15,757 nt of DNA from Candidatus Apopatosoma intestinale (GCA_018064545.1 JAGHUY010000122.1:1-15757), one strand, 5' to 3'; numbered from the stretch's first letter, positions 7,201 to 13,186 are shown. The notes: generated by a model not told the origin, from the letters alone. Numbers and translations are program-made.

Positions 7201-9148
7201 GCGCGGTCAGCTGGTTGGTAACAGTCTCGAACGCTTCACCATTCTTGGTGTAGTAGGTCACGTCCTTATCGAACTCAGTGATGGTAACCTGAGTATACGT
7301 CTCAAGAGTCCGAGAATAGTAGGTAACGTCTTTCTTCAGAGGGGTGTTGTCAGCTACCTTAATATACTTGCCGGAGGCATCCTTCGTATAGAAGTCGGAA
7401 GCAGTAGCACCGTCCATATTGGTATGGGTTGCCTTGTACTCTTCTTTATATACGTAGTAATCCTTCTCAGGATCAAAGGTGGTCGTGCTCACACGGTTAC
7501 CTTCGGCATCATAGTACTCGCCGGCACGATGACCTTCAAAGGAATACGTGAAATCGCCGGGCGTAGCAACAGCTGTATCGGTGGTAGAAGTGAAGTACTT
7601 CCCGATATCAGCGTACTTCAGGGTCGTCTCAGTAGTAACAACCTTCGTGAAGGAATCAGGGTTCTTCGTGTAGTAGGTCTGAGTAGCCACGAAGTCACCG
7701 GAGGTTACGGTTACAAAGTTAGAACCGGAAAGGATGAAATAACCCTCATCGGTGATAGAGGTAAGGCCTTCATGCTTACCGTAGGTGGTGGGATCCTTGG
7801 TGTAGTACGTGGTACCACTGGTCCAATCGATCAGTTCATCCATTGCGGTAGCATAGGCAGTATTGGTCAGCACGTAGTAAACGGTTTCGGTATCGAACTC
7901 TTTGGCGCGCTTAGCGGTCAGTTTCTGTTCGAAGTACTCTACGTCGCCGCCGGTAGTGAAGGCAGAAGTAGCGGTAATGGTGGGAGTAGCAACAACATAC
8001 TTCGTAGCGGCGTCAACCTTCGCGCCGGAGGGAACGATGGTATGAACGGGCTTATCGTTGTAGTAAGCAACAACGTCAAGACCTTCGAAAGCAACTTCTT
8101 TGCCGCTCTCGTTTTCTTTGTAGATGTAGTTGCCGTCTTCGTCAACAAACCGATACTGGAAGTTTGCAGAATAGAAGTCGGTCAGGAACGGCATCCAACC
8201 CTTAGCAGCCAGAGTCTGGGAAGCGGTTGCGCCGTAAGCGGTGTATTCCATCTTCTGAGAAGTAGCGATGGAACCGATACCGGGCATCAGAACGTTGACG
8301 TCGCCGTCAGCGGTCGTGATGGTCAGGGCATAGTAGCCGCCGTCAGCCGTAGCGGTAGCGTTCTTGATGTAACCGGTCTTGAACTCAGCGAGATCCACGA
8401 GGTCTTCGGAATCAACGTCGAGGTTCAGCAGATCGAAGTACGGTCCGTAAGTATCCCAACGAGCTTCGTTGTAGCCGGGGATGTTGTACTTGTTGGAACC
8501 GGAGAGGATCAACTGCATCTTACCGGTAGCACCGGCAGATACGGTCCACGGGTCGGTATTGAAGTTACCGTCAGAACCAACAGTCTTGTTCAGGATGATA
8601 GCGCCCATGCTGGGAGCACCCTTAGCCTGCTTGCTGCCGGGAGCAGCGTTCAGAATGTCGGAAGTGATGAACTTATCATAGTCCAGAACAGCAACAACGT
8701 CATAGAGACCGTCGCCGTCCATATCGGAGTAAACGGTGGAAACTTCGCCCTGAGCAGCGTTCAGGATCTGAGCCTGAGCCTCTGCAGCGGTGAGTTCTAC
8801 CAGAGTGCCGTTTTCCGTCCAAACACCGTAGTTGCCCTTGTTCGCATCAGTCAGCGCAACGAGAGACGTGGTGGTGGTAGGATCGGCATAAAGCACGTAA
8901 CCGGCTTTCAGGCTGGTATTGGTGGTAGCCCATGCTTCAACGCCGGTGGTCTTGTCATAGAGTTTGTAACGGCCATTTTGCGTAATCTGTGTGGGTTTGT
9001 AGCCGTAAACTTTCAGTTCGCCGGCAGCACCGGTGTACTTCGCCTTGGGGGCCAAGATGGTGTATTCCTGTTCACCGAGGATCAGTTTCTTGCCATCTTT
9101 GCTCCAAGAGGTAACGTCCTTGGTAGCGTCGTAGGTAGCGGTAGGCAT
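4256..9148 (-). CDS. SLH/S-layer-type surface protein, C-terminal part (frame-disrupted)
   Basis: This 1,630-residue frame is the body of the giant surface protein whose signal peptide and SLH domains are encoded upstream in another frame. The open frame extends in phase without a start codon up to 9298, reading NKTDGKYLSAATVGQHVV onward, so the ATG at 9148 is internal; it has no Shine-Dalgarno and no signal peptide. The sequence is rich in Thr, Ala, Val, Asp and Tyr and has one Cys, typical of an extracellular layer protein. DMDGDGLYD (142-150) looks like a calcium-binding loop. Residues about 420-737 carry degenerate YYTK repeats. A helical, Ala/Lys/Glu-rich segment (about 1530-1575) precedes a beta-rich end, FKYIVQNNVTYVIVPTFVLG. 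I recognise no catalytic domain. As it stands this piece would not be exported; a joined product would have about 2,056 residues. Confidence 0.85.
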   Translation of the reverse strand: MPTATYDATKDVTSWSKDGKKLILGEQEYTILAPKAKYTGAAGELKVYGYKPTQITQNGRYKLYDKTTGVEAWATTNTSLKAGYVLYADPTTTTSLVALTDANKGNYGVWTENGTLVELTAAEAQAQILNAAQGEVSTVYSDMDGDGLYDVVAVLDYDKFITSDILNAAPGSKQAKGAPSMGAIILNKTVGSDGNFNTDPWTVSAGATGKMQLILSGSNKYNIPGYNEARWDTYGPYFDLLNLDVDSEDLVDLAEFKTGYIKNATATADGGYYALTITTADGDVNVLMPGIGSIATSQKMEYTAYGATASQTLAAKGWMPFLTDFYSANFQYRFVDEDGNYIYKENESGKEVAFEGLDVVAYYNDKPVHTIVPSGAKVDAATKYVVATPTITATSAFTTGGDVEYFEQKLTAKRAKEFDTETVYYVLTNTAYATAMDELIDWTSGTTYYTKDPTTYGKHEGLTSITDEGYFILSGSNFVTVTSGDFVATQTYYTKNPDSFTKVVTTETTLKYADIGKYFTSTTDTAVATPGDFTYSFEGHRAGEYYDAEGNRVSTTTFDPEKDYYVYKEEYKATHTNMDGATASDFYTKDASGKYIKVADNTPLKKDVTYYSRTLETYTQVTITEFDKDVTYYTKNGEAFETVTNQLTALDGSEVIMKASAISYDKVGTLTSLTFADGTYYTLTAESYVRVDTKKVTTPTEGIRYFTFAFDTTPTTLSSFVTGTYYATVDTEKVPVTSTSLPITTLATTPTFINVTLKTQKVEGYATEPKEGVEIVYIGTDAGVFGKADKKSIDEKVSAWMTGKYVDFVEKDGKAIVAIDTVDATQTTEGFVVSAVKGENNTYKVDLAKTGTIKTLDATYTYVKGVKDLATLKAAIDACEVGGYTGKDVFGAYWNDNIVTSDILAAIQKSGKPVIMAANESYAYTAIADDELALSGATAALGGTTWETALAKLIATKTNKTIRGSVGVATYNVRASASSIFDVDNAAQYRAIYGGSVVTGIEAKKTPVFTNNNLIYVSMTQDAGEYSIMRVINAVDAKTYSTTYQQYINNGNSTQSKRFRNFYLVEDWAVGAGTDAAWTIPATEVVLKSEKITTATVYDGVSYISGSKASDNSKDYTEYYLETIGTDPYYRLSDDGKKFETIFKTISTRIRTVAHSAEIDSVSGGQYVLVQNASGAAISATKADAKKLSTADRTYLSIGGKLFWQIIAGTPKYAGAYTNTVTVSDLKAITTDKTKLSDYTSYDKSSMTLLTGKAMQRSDKGYIPGYYTITVDGETYTAAGSTKVVVMTPSGSTVVGQIFTVKELVDNGEILFVTEYQMAASGSNMTALTVIGELVDRTVKPVAEPKVVYLGSTYDTVLEAEETGTSFIVRTSVPAYNLDGTEFGYIYYEYNTTDKNFAANKFNFLLGNGGAFYKVDADGRILAEAGTLYSSKTSANFSDFVNGAARKYSYNYPVLEDKLSGDFFSKATITSVVDGKILATVGSSKNVDISGWNVKFVYTDIDGEALQVAGDSTTVSIYTFDVAVENGLYASYKKVALAQKLYDDYKSTSAKATYADALAAEVEALEAAKVATTDKYFNGAFWGNGPVSSSPLAVYFGKVKDSFGKNASVTFKYIVQNNVTYVIVPTFVLG
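6938..7891 (-). repeat. Degenerate YYTK-type tandem repeats in the surface protein
   Basis: The protein region contains irregular repeats of the form (hydrophobic)-T-Y-Y-T-K-x(4-6)-Y/F-x-x-V. Examples by residue of the 1,630-residue frame are TYYTKDPTTYGK (447-458), TYYTKNPDSFTKV (491-503), DFYTKDASGKYIKV (585-598), VTYYSRTLETYTQV (608-621), VTYYTKNGEAFETV (630-643) and GTYYTLTAESYVRV (678-691). Spacing varies from about 20 to over 40 residues. At the DNA level the plus strand repeatedly shows GTGTAGTA. Similar YYTK repeats occur in surface and phage-associated proteins of gut Firmicutes; their function is unknown to me. Confidence 0.7.
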
Positions 9149-9240
9149 AGCGGCGTAGTTGGCGTTGGAGCCGTACGCGTTAGCCAGACCGGCATTCCAC
9201 AGCGTGGTGTTGGAGGTGGACTTCGCAACACGGTAGGTAT

Positions 9241-10431
9241 CTACAACGTGCTGACCAACGGTCGCAGCGGAGAGATATTTGCCGTCTGTTTTGTTTTCCT
9301 AACGAGGTTGACAACGGAGCCGACGCGAACGGTGTTGAAGATGGAATAGGTTTCCGTAACACCGACGTCCTTAGGAAGACCGGAGCCAACTCTTACGAGC
9401 TGCTGGAATTCCTTGGCAGTCATCGAGCCTTTGTCCTTGAAAGACTGCGTAGCGGTATCGAAGATCAGGAATTCAACTTTCTTATCCAGATCGAGGTCTG
9501 CCGTGTAAGCAGTTCTGTTGAAGTATGCCTGATAGTTCTTCTTTGCCCAGAAATCGGTCATCTCGGGATTCTCGAAAATGCCGAGGGTGCTTGCATTGAC
9601 GTAAGCGGAACCGTCAGTATATCTCATCAGGTTGGCAGCGCCGTCTTCACCGTACTTTTTGCCGGTGCCTTCCATAACGACTTCTGCGTACTTGGCGTCA
9701 TTCGCACCTGCAACAACGGTCGTCTTGCAATCCAGCTTCGTGATGAGAACGAGCTCACCAACGGTCTTCGTAGCAAGGTTGCCGAATTTGCCGATAACCT
9801 TCGTTTCGCCATCCTTGAGAACGTCGTGGCCGGCGCCATTCTTAGATGCCTTGTAGAGCAGGTAAGCGGCTTCGCCCTTGGTCATCTCATGGGCAGGAAC
9901 ATAGAAACCAACGTTGCCGACCCAAACGGAATCGATTGCTTCCAGTTTGTTGGCGATGTTGATGTAGTTATATTCCCAGTTAGCAGCAGACTGATCTTCT
10001 ACCCAGCTCTCGCAACCGAGTACACGCACGATAACCGCACATGCCTGAGCGAAAGTCAGGGTGTCTTTCGGGCCAAACGTGGAAGCGTCATAGCCACGGA
10101 TAAAGCCGCGCTGCTGCGAATAGGCGATAGCGGCTCTATAGTTTTCTTCTGTAACGTCGGCAAACGAGGTGGAAGCCACTTCGTCATCCCAGAGATAGTC
10201 ATCTACATAAGTAGATTCGATCTTGGCGACCCACTTTACAAAAGTTTCTCTGTCGATCTTATCGCCCGCAGTCGACCCAATGGTATCTACGCCGGTATTC
10301 TCAATCCAGGATACAGCGGCTGCATACCAAGAGGTGGTCGTCGAGCCGGAGAAGGCCGACAGACTTGCACAAGAACCGACAATGAACATCAGAGTCAGAA
10401 CAAGTGCAAGAATTCTCTTGAAGTTTTTCAT
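9241..10431 (-). CDS. SLH-domain surface protein, N-terminal part (frame-disrupted)
   Basis: This encodes the export signal and cell-wall anchor of the surface protein. Residues 1-26 are a signal peptide (MKNFKR, hydrophobic core, probable cleavage after ASLSA). Three SLH repeats follow: about 36-75, 88-138 (FADVTEENYRAAIAYSQQRG, then FGPKDTLTFAQACAVIVRVLG) and 153-196. SLH domains bind pyruvylated secondary wall polymer. ADLDLDKKVEF (311-321) resembles a calcium-binding acidic loop. From about residue 379 the frame leaves the authentic sequence and ends 18 residues later at a TAG (9241-9243); the homologous continuation lies in the -1 frame. The start at 10431 has AGGAGG 6 nt upstream. It is preceded by a promoter and a 5'-UTR hairpin. 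Whether the break is a real mutation, phase variation or an assembly error cannot be decided here. Confidence 0.9.
   Translation of the reverse strand: MKNFKRILALVLTLMFIVGSCASLSAFSGSTTTSWYAAAVSWIENTGVDTIGSTAGDKIDRETFVKWVAKIESTYVDDYLWDDEVASTSFADVTEENYRAAIAYSQQRGFIRGYDASTFGPKDTLTFAQACAVIVRVLGCESWVEDQSAANWEYNYINIANKLEAIDSVWVGNVGFYVPAHEMTKGEAAYLLYKASKNGAGHDVLKDGETKVIGKFGNLATKTVGELVLITKLDCKTTVVAGANDAKYAEVVMEGTGKKYGEDGAANLMRYTDGSAYVNASTLGIFENPEMTDFWAKKNYQAYFNRTAYTADLDLDKKVEFLIFDTATQSFKDKGSMTAKEFQQLVRVGSGLPKDVGVTETYSIFNTVRVGSVVNLVRKTKQTANISPLRPLVSTL
9288..9297 (-). repeat. Tandem AAAAC duplication at the frame break
   Basis: The minus strand reads AGG-AAAAC-AAAAC-AGACGG here. With one AAAAC unit the codons would be AGG AAA ACA GAC GGC (RKTDG), joining the SLH frame directly to the downstream frame. 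With two units the reading frame shifts and meets a stop at 9241-9243. The downstream frame is closed by a TAG at 9299-9301, so the break must lie within 9241-9301. Confidence 0.75.
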
Positions 10432-10463
10432 AGTATTCCTCCTAAATTTTTTTGGGACTGGCT

Positions 10464-10483
10464 CCGGATCGTGATAAATCCGG
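10464..10483 (-). promoter_or_regulatory. 5'-UTR hairpin of the surface-protein mRNA
   Basis: CCGGAT (10464-10469) pairs with ATCCGG (10478-10483) around an 8-nt loop, and one further T-A pair extends the stem to 7 bp. It falls in the predicted leader between promoter and Shine-Dalgarno. Leader hairpins stabilise some abundant S-layer mRNAs; that role here is inference. Confidence 0.5.
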
Positions 10484-10502
10484 ATATAGTCAACCTGTGT
10501 AC

Positions 10503-10531
10503 ATCATAAAACAATTGTCTTTTTTTTGCAA
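10503..10531 (-). promoter_or_regulatory. Promoter of the SLH surface-protein gene
   Basis: On the minus strand the -35 TTGCAA (10526-10531) and the -10 TATGAT (10503-10508) are 17 bp apart, with an A-tract in the spacer. The predicted leader is about 65 nt long. Confidence 0.65.
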
Positions 10532-10583
10532 GCACCCATGGCGTTTTGTAATAAACTTGTAACATTACACCGATTTTTATTGC

Positions 10584-10644
10584 TTAGCCTAACAAGAATA
10601 ATCCGCCCCCGTAAACCGGATTCGGATTACTCCTGTTAGGCTAA
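10584..10644. repeat. Interrupted inverted repeat, attC-like in outline
   Basis: TTAGCCTAACA (10584-10594) is the exact complement of TGTTAGGCTAA (10634-10644). Inside, a symmetric 4-nt mismatch (AGAA against CTCC) is followed by a second stem TAATCC/GGATTA (10599-10604 with 10624-10629) and a 19-nt terminal loop. The outer arms contain GCCTAAC and GTTAGGC, which match the RYYYAAC and GTTRRRY core sites of integron attC sites, and the mismatch plus inner stem corresponds to the unpaired central spacer and L boxes. No T-run follows either arm, so it is not an intrinsic terminator. No integrase gene or second copy lies in the window, so a plain operator-type palindrome upstream of the surface-protein promoter is an equally valid reading. 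Confidence 0.6.
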
Positions 10645-10764
10645 ATTCGTGCATCATTACCGAATAGGCCTTTTTACCGCCGGAAGCCGCTTTCGACCGT
10701 CCGCGCAAGAGGCACGGAGAAAATGTCCTTATAATATAATAGGAAATAAATCTCTTTTTTTCGC
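10645..10764. other. Intergenic stretch without recognised feature
   Basis: This 120-nt stretch completes the 382-nt gap between the surface-protein gene and the two-TM protein gene. It has no plausible gene. It holds TATAATATAAT at 10730-10740, but no acceptable -35 lies upstream on the plus strand, so I do not call a promoter. Confidence 0.5.
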
Positions 10765-10797
10765 AAAAACCCGTCCCGATGGCGGCGGGACGGGTTT
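10765..10797 (-). terminator. Terminator of the parAB operon
   Basis: A 12-bp perfect stem AAACCCGTCCCG/CGGGACGGGTTT (10767-10778 with 10786-10797) with a 7-nt loop ends in TTTTT on the minus strand, 17 nt after the stop of the small membrane protein. Confidence 0.88.
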
Positions 10798-10813
10798 CCA
10801 GATATTGGGAATT

Positions 10814-11290
10814 TTACAACGTGCTTCCAAAGACAAGGAACAGCAAAATGCCGATGGCCAGAATCCCCACGACGCCGAGAAGCAGGATCGGAATGCTCGT
10901 TCCCTTGTCGCTGTACTGGCGTTCCGCGCGGGGCATGGCCTCCGGCGCCACGTAAAAGCGAGCCGAATCCGGGATTTTGCGTTTTCCGGAGACGAAAGGC
11001 TCGGCGCCGACGACGGTGATGACGCGGGAAAGACCGCGCTCCCGGCAGAGTTGATTCAGAGCCGACACGTTGGCCTCCTGCCCGATCTCCGCAAGCGTCC
11101 TCGCACTCGCTTCATCGGCGGCGTCCGCCGCGATCAGCGCCCGCACCAGCGCCCCGACCACTTTCCTTTGATAAAACAGAACGATCCACGAGAGAATGCA
11201 CCCGAAGATCAGCGCAAACAGAACAAACGTGAACGACAGCCGGCCGGTGTCGGTCGTCATCGCAAAATCAATTTGTTTCAGTATATCCAC
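10814..11290 (-). CDS. Uncharacterised two-TM membrane protein in the parAB operon
   Basis: This is a 158-residue protein I cannot assign to a family. It has two hydrophobic segments, about 18-40 (LSFTFVLFALIFGCILSWIVLFY) and 132-154 (PILLLGVVGILAIGILLFLVFG), separated by a roughly 90-residue soluble part. The first half of that part (44-90) is Ala/Leu/Glu-rich and probably helical. The start is a GTG at 11290 with AGGAGA 9 nt upstream; the Shine-Dalgarno sits directly after the parB stop, leaving a 14-nt gap, so it is co-translated with parB and followed by the operon terminator. An internal ATG at 11260 is a weaker alternative. Position suggests a link to segregation or membrane anchoring of the origin region, but that is inference from context only. 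Confidence 0.82.
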   Translation of the reverse strand: MDILKQIDFAMTTDTGRLSFTFVLFALIFGCILSWIVLFYQRKVVGALVRALIAADAADEASARTLAEIGQEANVSALNQLCRERGLSRVITVVGAEPFVSGKRKIPDSARFYVAPEAMPRAERQYSDKGTSIPILLLGVVGILAIGILLFLVFGSTL

Positions 11291-11304
11291 GGCTTATTTC
11301 TCCT

Positions 11305-12186
11305 TTAATCCAAAGAATCGACGAAATCTTTACCGCACAGGGCGCAAAGGACGATCTCCAAATCCTCGTGGTCGGTATAACCGATGGTGATACTGCTGTT
11401 TTCGCCCTTTTCCACGATCTTCACGCGGCGGCCGATGCGTCCCTCGATCTTCCGTTCCAGTTCTCTGGTATAGTTGACAGCCGTCCGGGGCGCGGACTGC
11501 GTCTCTGCCTGTTCGGCGTTCCATTTTTTCACAAGGGCTTCGGTCGCCCGCACCGTCAGTTCTTTTCCGGTGACGACTTTGGCCGCTTCGACCAGTTTAT
11601 CGGGATTCCGCAAGCCAAGCAAGGCTTTGGCATGACCCGTCGTCAAAGCGCCGGCCACGACCATCTCCCGCAGTTCCTGCGGCAGTTCCAACAGACGGAG
11701 CAGATTCGCCACCGTACTGCGATTCCGGCCGATACGCCCGGCCGCGTCATCCTGCGTCAGCCCGAATTCCTCCATCAGATCGGCGATCGCGGCCGCTTCT
11801 TCGAACGGGTTCAGGTTGGCGCGCTGAATGTTTTCCACCAGCGCGAGTTCCGCCGCGCGGCGGTCGTCTGCTTCCACGACAAGAACGGGCACTTCGGAAA
11901 GTCCCGCCATCCGGGCGGCACGCCAACGGCGTTCGCCCGTTACGATCTGATACATATCCCCCACCCGGCGCACCGTGATGGGTTGGATCATGCCGTACTG
12001 CGCGAGAGAGGATGCCAGATTTTGCAATTCCTCGGCATCAAACGTCTTTCTCGGCTGTCCGGCCTTGGGTTCGATCTCCGCCACGCGGACGACGGAAACG
12101 CCGCCCTCACCGGCCTTTTCTTCCTCATTATCAAGCAAAATAGAGCCAAGGCCTCTTCCGAGGCCGCCTTTTTTCGTCGTTGCCAT
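11305..12186 (-). CDS. parB: Chromosome partitioning protein ParB (Spo0J)
   Basis: ParB is the CTP-dependent DNA clamp that loads at parS and spreads to organise the origin region for segregation. The 293-residue protein opens with KKGGLGRGLGSIL (5-17), the peptide that stimulates ParA ATPase in this family. It contains the CTP-binding motif GERRWRA (84-90), ENIQR (118-122), a helix-turn-helix (about 143-165, LTQDDAAGRIGRNRSTVANL) and a C-terminal dimerisation region. The ATG at 12186 is preceded by AGGAGGAACGGGAT, a good Shine-Dalgarno. It lies 12 nt after parA. Two parS sites lie about 0.9-1 kb away, upstream of parA. Confidence 0.97.
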   Translation of the reverse strand: MATTKKGGLGRGLGSILLDNEEEKAGEGGVSVVRVAEIEPKAGQPRKTFDAEELQNLASSLAQYGMIQPITVRRVGDMYQIVTGERRWRAARMAGLSEVPVLVVEADDRRAAELALVENIQRANLNPFEEAAAIADLMEEFGLTQDDAAGRIGRNRSTVANLLRLLELPQELREMVVAGALTTGHAKALLGLRNPDKLVEAAKVVTGKELTVRATEALVKKWNAEQAETQSAPRTAVNYTRELERKIEGRIGRRVKIVEKGENSSITIGYTDHEDLEIVLCALCGKDFVDSLD

Positions 12187-12198
12187 ATCCCGTTCCTC

Positions 12199-12963
12199 CT
12201 ATTTCGTTCTGGCGAGCAATTCTTTTGCCACCGCCTCATATTCGAGCGCACCCTTACTATACCGGTCATAATACTGGATCGGCGCACCGAAACTCGGTGC
12301 CTCGCTCAGCCTCACCGCCCGGGTGATGGGCGTGGAAAACAGTTTATCGGCATAGAACTTTTTGAGTTCGTCAATCACCTGAACGGAGAGATTCAACCGC
12401 CCATTATACATGGTGATCAGAATGCCCGTCAGCGCAAGCCCCGGATTATAGAGTTTTTTCACCTGTTTGACGGTCATCATGATCTGAGAAAGGCCTTCCA
12501 GCGAGAAGAACTCGCACTGCATCGGAATGATGACGCCGTCAGCGGCGGCAAGCGCGTTGACCGTCAAAAGTCCGAGAGAGGGCGGACAGTCCAATATCAT
12601 ATAATCATAGGAATCCCGCACTTTATCGAGAGCGTTTTTGAGTCGAGCCTCACGATGCTCCACGTCGGCCAGTTCAAACTCGGCCGCCGCAAGCGGCATG
12701 GAGGACGGAAGCACCCACAGATTTTCATACTCCGTCTTCAAGATGACGTTTTCCGGTTCGGCACGGCCGATGATGATGTCGTAAACCGTATTCTTCATCT
12801 GCGATTTGCGGACACCGACACCGCTTGTCGAGTTACCCTGCGGATCGAAATCCACAAGAAGCGTTTTTTTGCCTTTTAAGCCCAGCGCGGCCGCGATATT
12901 GATGGCCGACGTCGTCTTGCCGACGCCGCCTTTTTGATTTGCAAAAGCCAAAATGGTTGCCAT
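12199..12963 (-). CDS. parA: Chromosome partitioning ATPase ParA (Soj)
   Basis: This Walker-type ATPase works with ParB in origin segregation and, in Bacillus, also regulates DnaA. The 254-residue length is that of Soj. Motifs are the deviant Walker A KGGVGKTT (11-18), FDPQGN (39-44) and the Walker B/switch region ILDCPPSLGLLTVNAL (about 122-137). PITRAVRLSEAPSFGAPI in the C-terminal third is strongly conserved in Soj proteins. The N-terminus is short, as in chromosomal Soj, and lacks the HTH of large plasmid ParA proteins. The ATG at 12963 has only a modest G-rich Shine-Dalgarno (GGGG). It is first in the operon with parB and the two-TM protein and has its own promoter at 13038-13066. Confidence 0.97.
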   Translation of the reverse strand: MATILAFANQKGGVGKTTSAINIAAALGLKGKKTLLVDFDPQGNSTSGVGVRKSQMKNTVYDIIIGRAEPENVILKTEYENLWVLPSSMPLAAAEFELADVEHREARLKNALDKVRDSYDYMILDCPPSLGLLTVNALAAADGVIIPMQCEFFSLEGLSQIMMTVKQVKKLYNPGLALTGILITMYNGRLNLSVQVIDELKKFYADKLFSTPITRAVRLSEAPSFGAPIQYYDRYSKGALEYEAVAKELLARTK

Positions 12964-13037
12964 ATTGCCCCCGATCCCCGGAAAACAACGTGTTTTCCGT
13001 CGTTTTTCCCGTGTTTTTCCGATTTCTTTGTGATTTC

Positions 13038-13066
13038 AGTATACCATCCTTTCAAAAACTTGTCAA
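13038..13066 (-). promoter_or_regulatory. Sigma-A-type promoter of the parAB operon
   Basis: On the minus strand a consensus -35 TTGACA (13061-13066) is followed after 17 bp by the -10 TATACT (13038-13043). The nearest parS is 27 bp from the -35, close enough for ParB bound there to influence this promoter; that effect is inference. Confidence 0.88.
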
Positions 13067-13074
13067 CCCGAAAC

Positions 13075-13129
13075 GCAAAACTCCCCTTGCCATGTTCCAC
13101 GTGGAACAATAAAGCAAGGGGAGTTTTGC
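13075..13129 (-). terminator. Perfect 16-bp stem enclosing parS, possible noc terminator
   Basis: GCAAAACTCCCCTTGC (13075-13090) pairs perfectly with GCAAGGGGAGTTTTGC (13114-13129). The 23-nt loop contains the whole palindromic parS site. A/T tracts form the base of the stem, as in bidirectional terminators, but no long U-run continues past it, so termination may be weak. It lies between the noc stop and the parA promoter, where a noc terminator is expected. Confidence 0.65.
13093..13108. promoter_or_regulatory. parS centromere-like site 1
   Basis: TGTTCCACGTGGAACA is a perfect 16-bp palindrome and differs from the Bacillus consensus TGTTTCACGTGAAACA by one symmetric base pair per half. It is a ParB loading site, here within the loop of a 16-bp stem, between parA and noc. 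Confidence 0.95.
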
Positions 13130-13170
13130 ATGGGGAAAATAAAAATGGAGGAATGGGGACTTCCAAAGAG

Positions 13171-13186
13171 TGTTCCACGTGGAACA
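13171..13186. promoter_or_regulatory. parS centromere-like site 2
   Basis: This is a second identical copy of TGTTCCACGTGGAACA, 78 bp from the first. It directly abuts the noc stop codon (13187-13189), with no base between. Confidence 0.95.

Noticed and set aside
9288-9301. Programmed -1 ribosomal frameshifting to join the two surface-protein frames.
   Set aside because: In the zero frame the codons are AGG AAA ACA AAA CAG, which do not form an X-XXY-YYZ slippery heptamer, and the A-runs of four are too short for efficient transcriptional slippage. A duplicated AAAAC unit explains the shift better.
5684-9349. A 1,221-codon open frame on the plus strand opposite the surface-protein gene.
   Set aside because: It is codon-aligned with the minus-strand gene and is open only because TTA, CTA and TCA codons are avoided there. 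Its translation looks low-complexity, and the opposite strand has the signal peptide, SLH motifs, promoter and Shine-Dalgarno.
10730-10740. TATAATATAAT as a plus-strand promoter -10.
   Set aside because: There is no -35 at proper spacing and no plus-strand gene downstream.
11368-12879. A 503-codon plus-strand frame across parA and parB.
   Set aside because: It is a shadow of two unmistakable minus-strand genes with Walker and ParB motifs.
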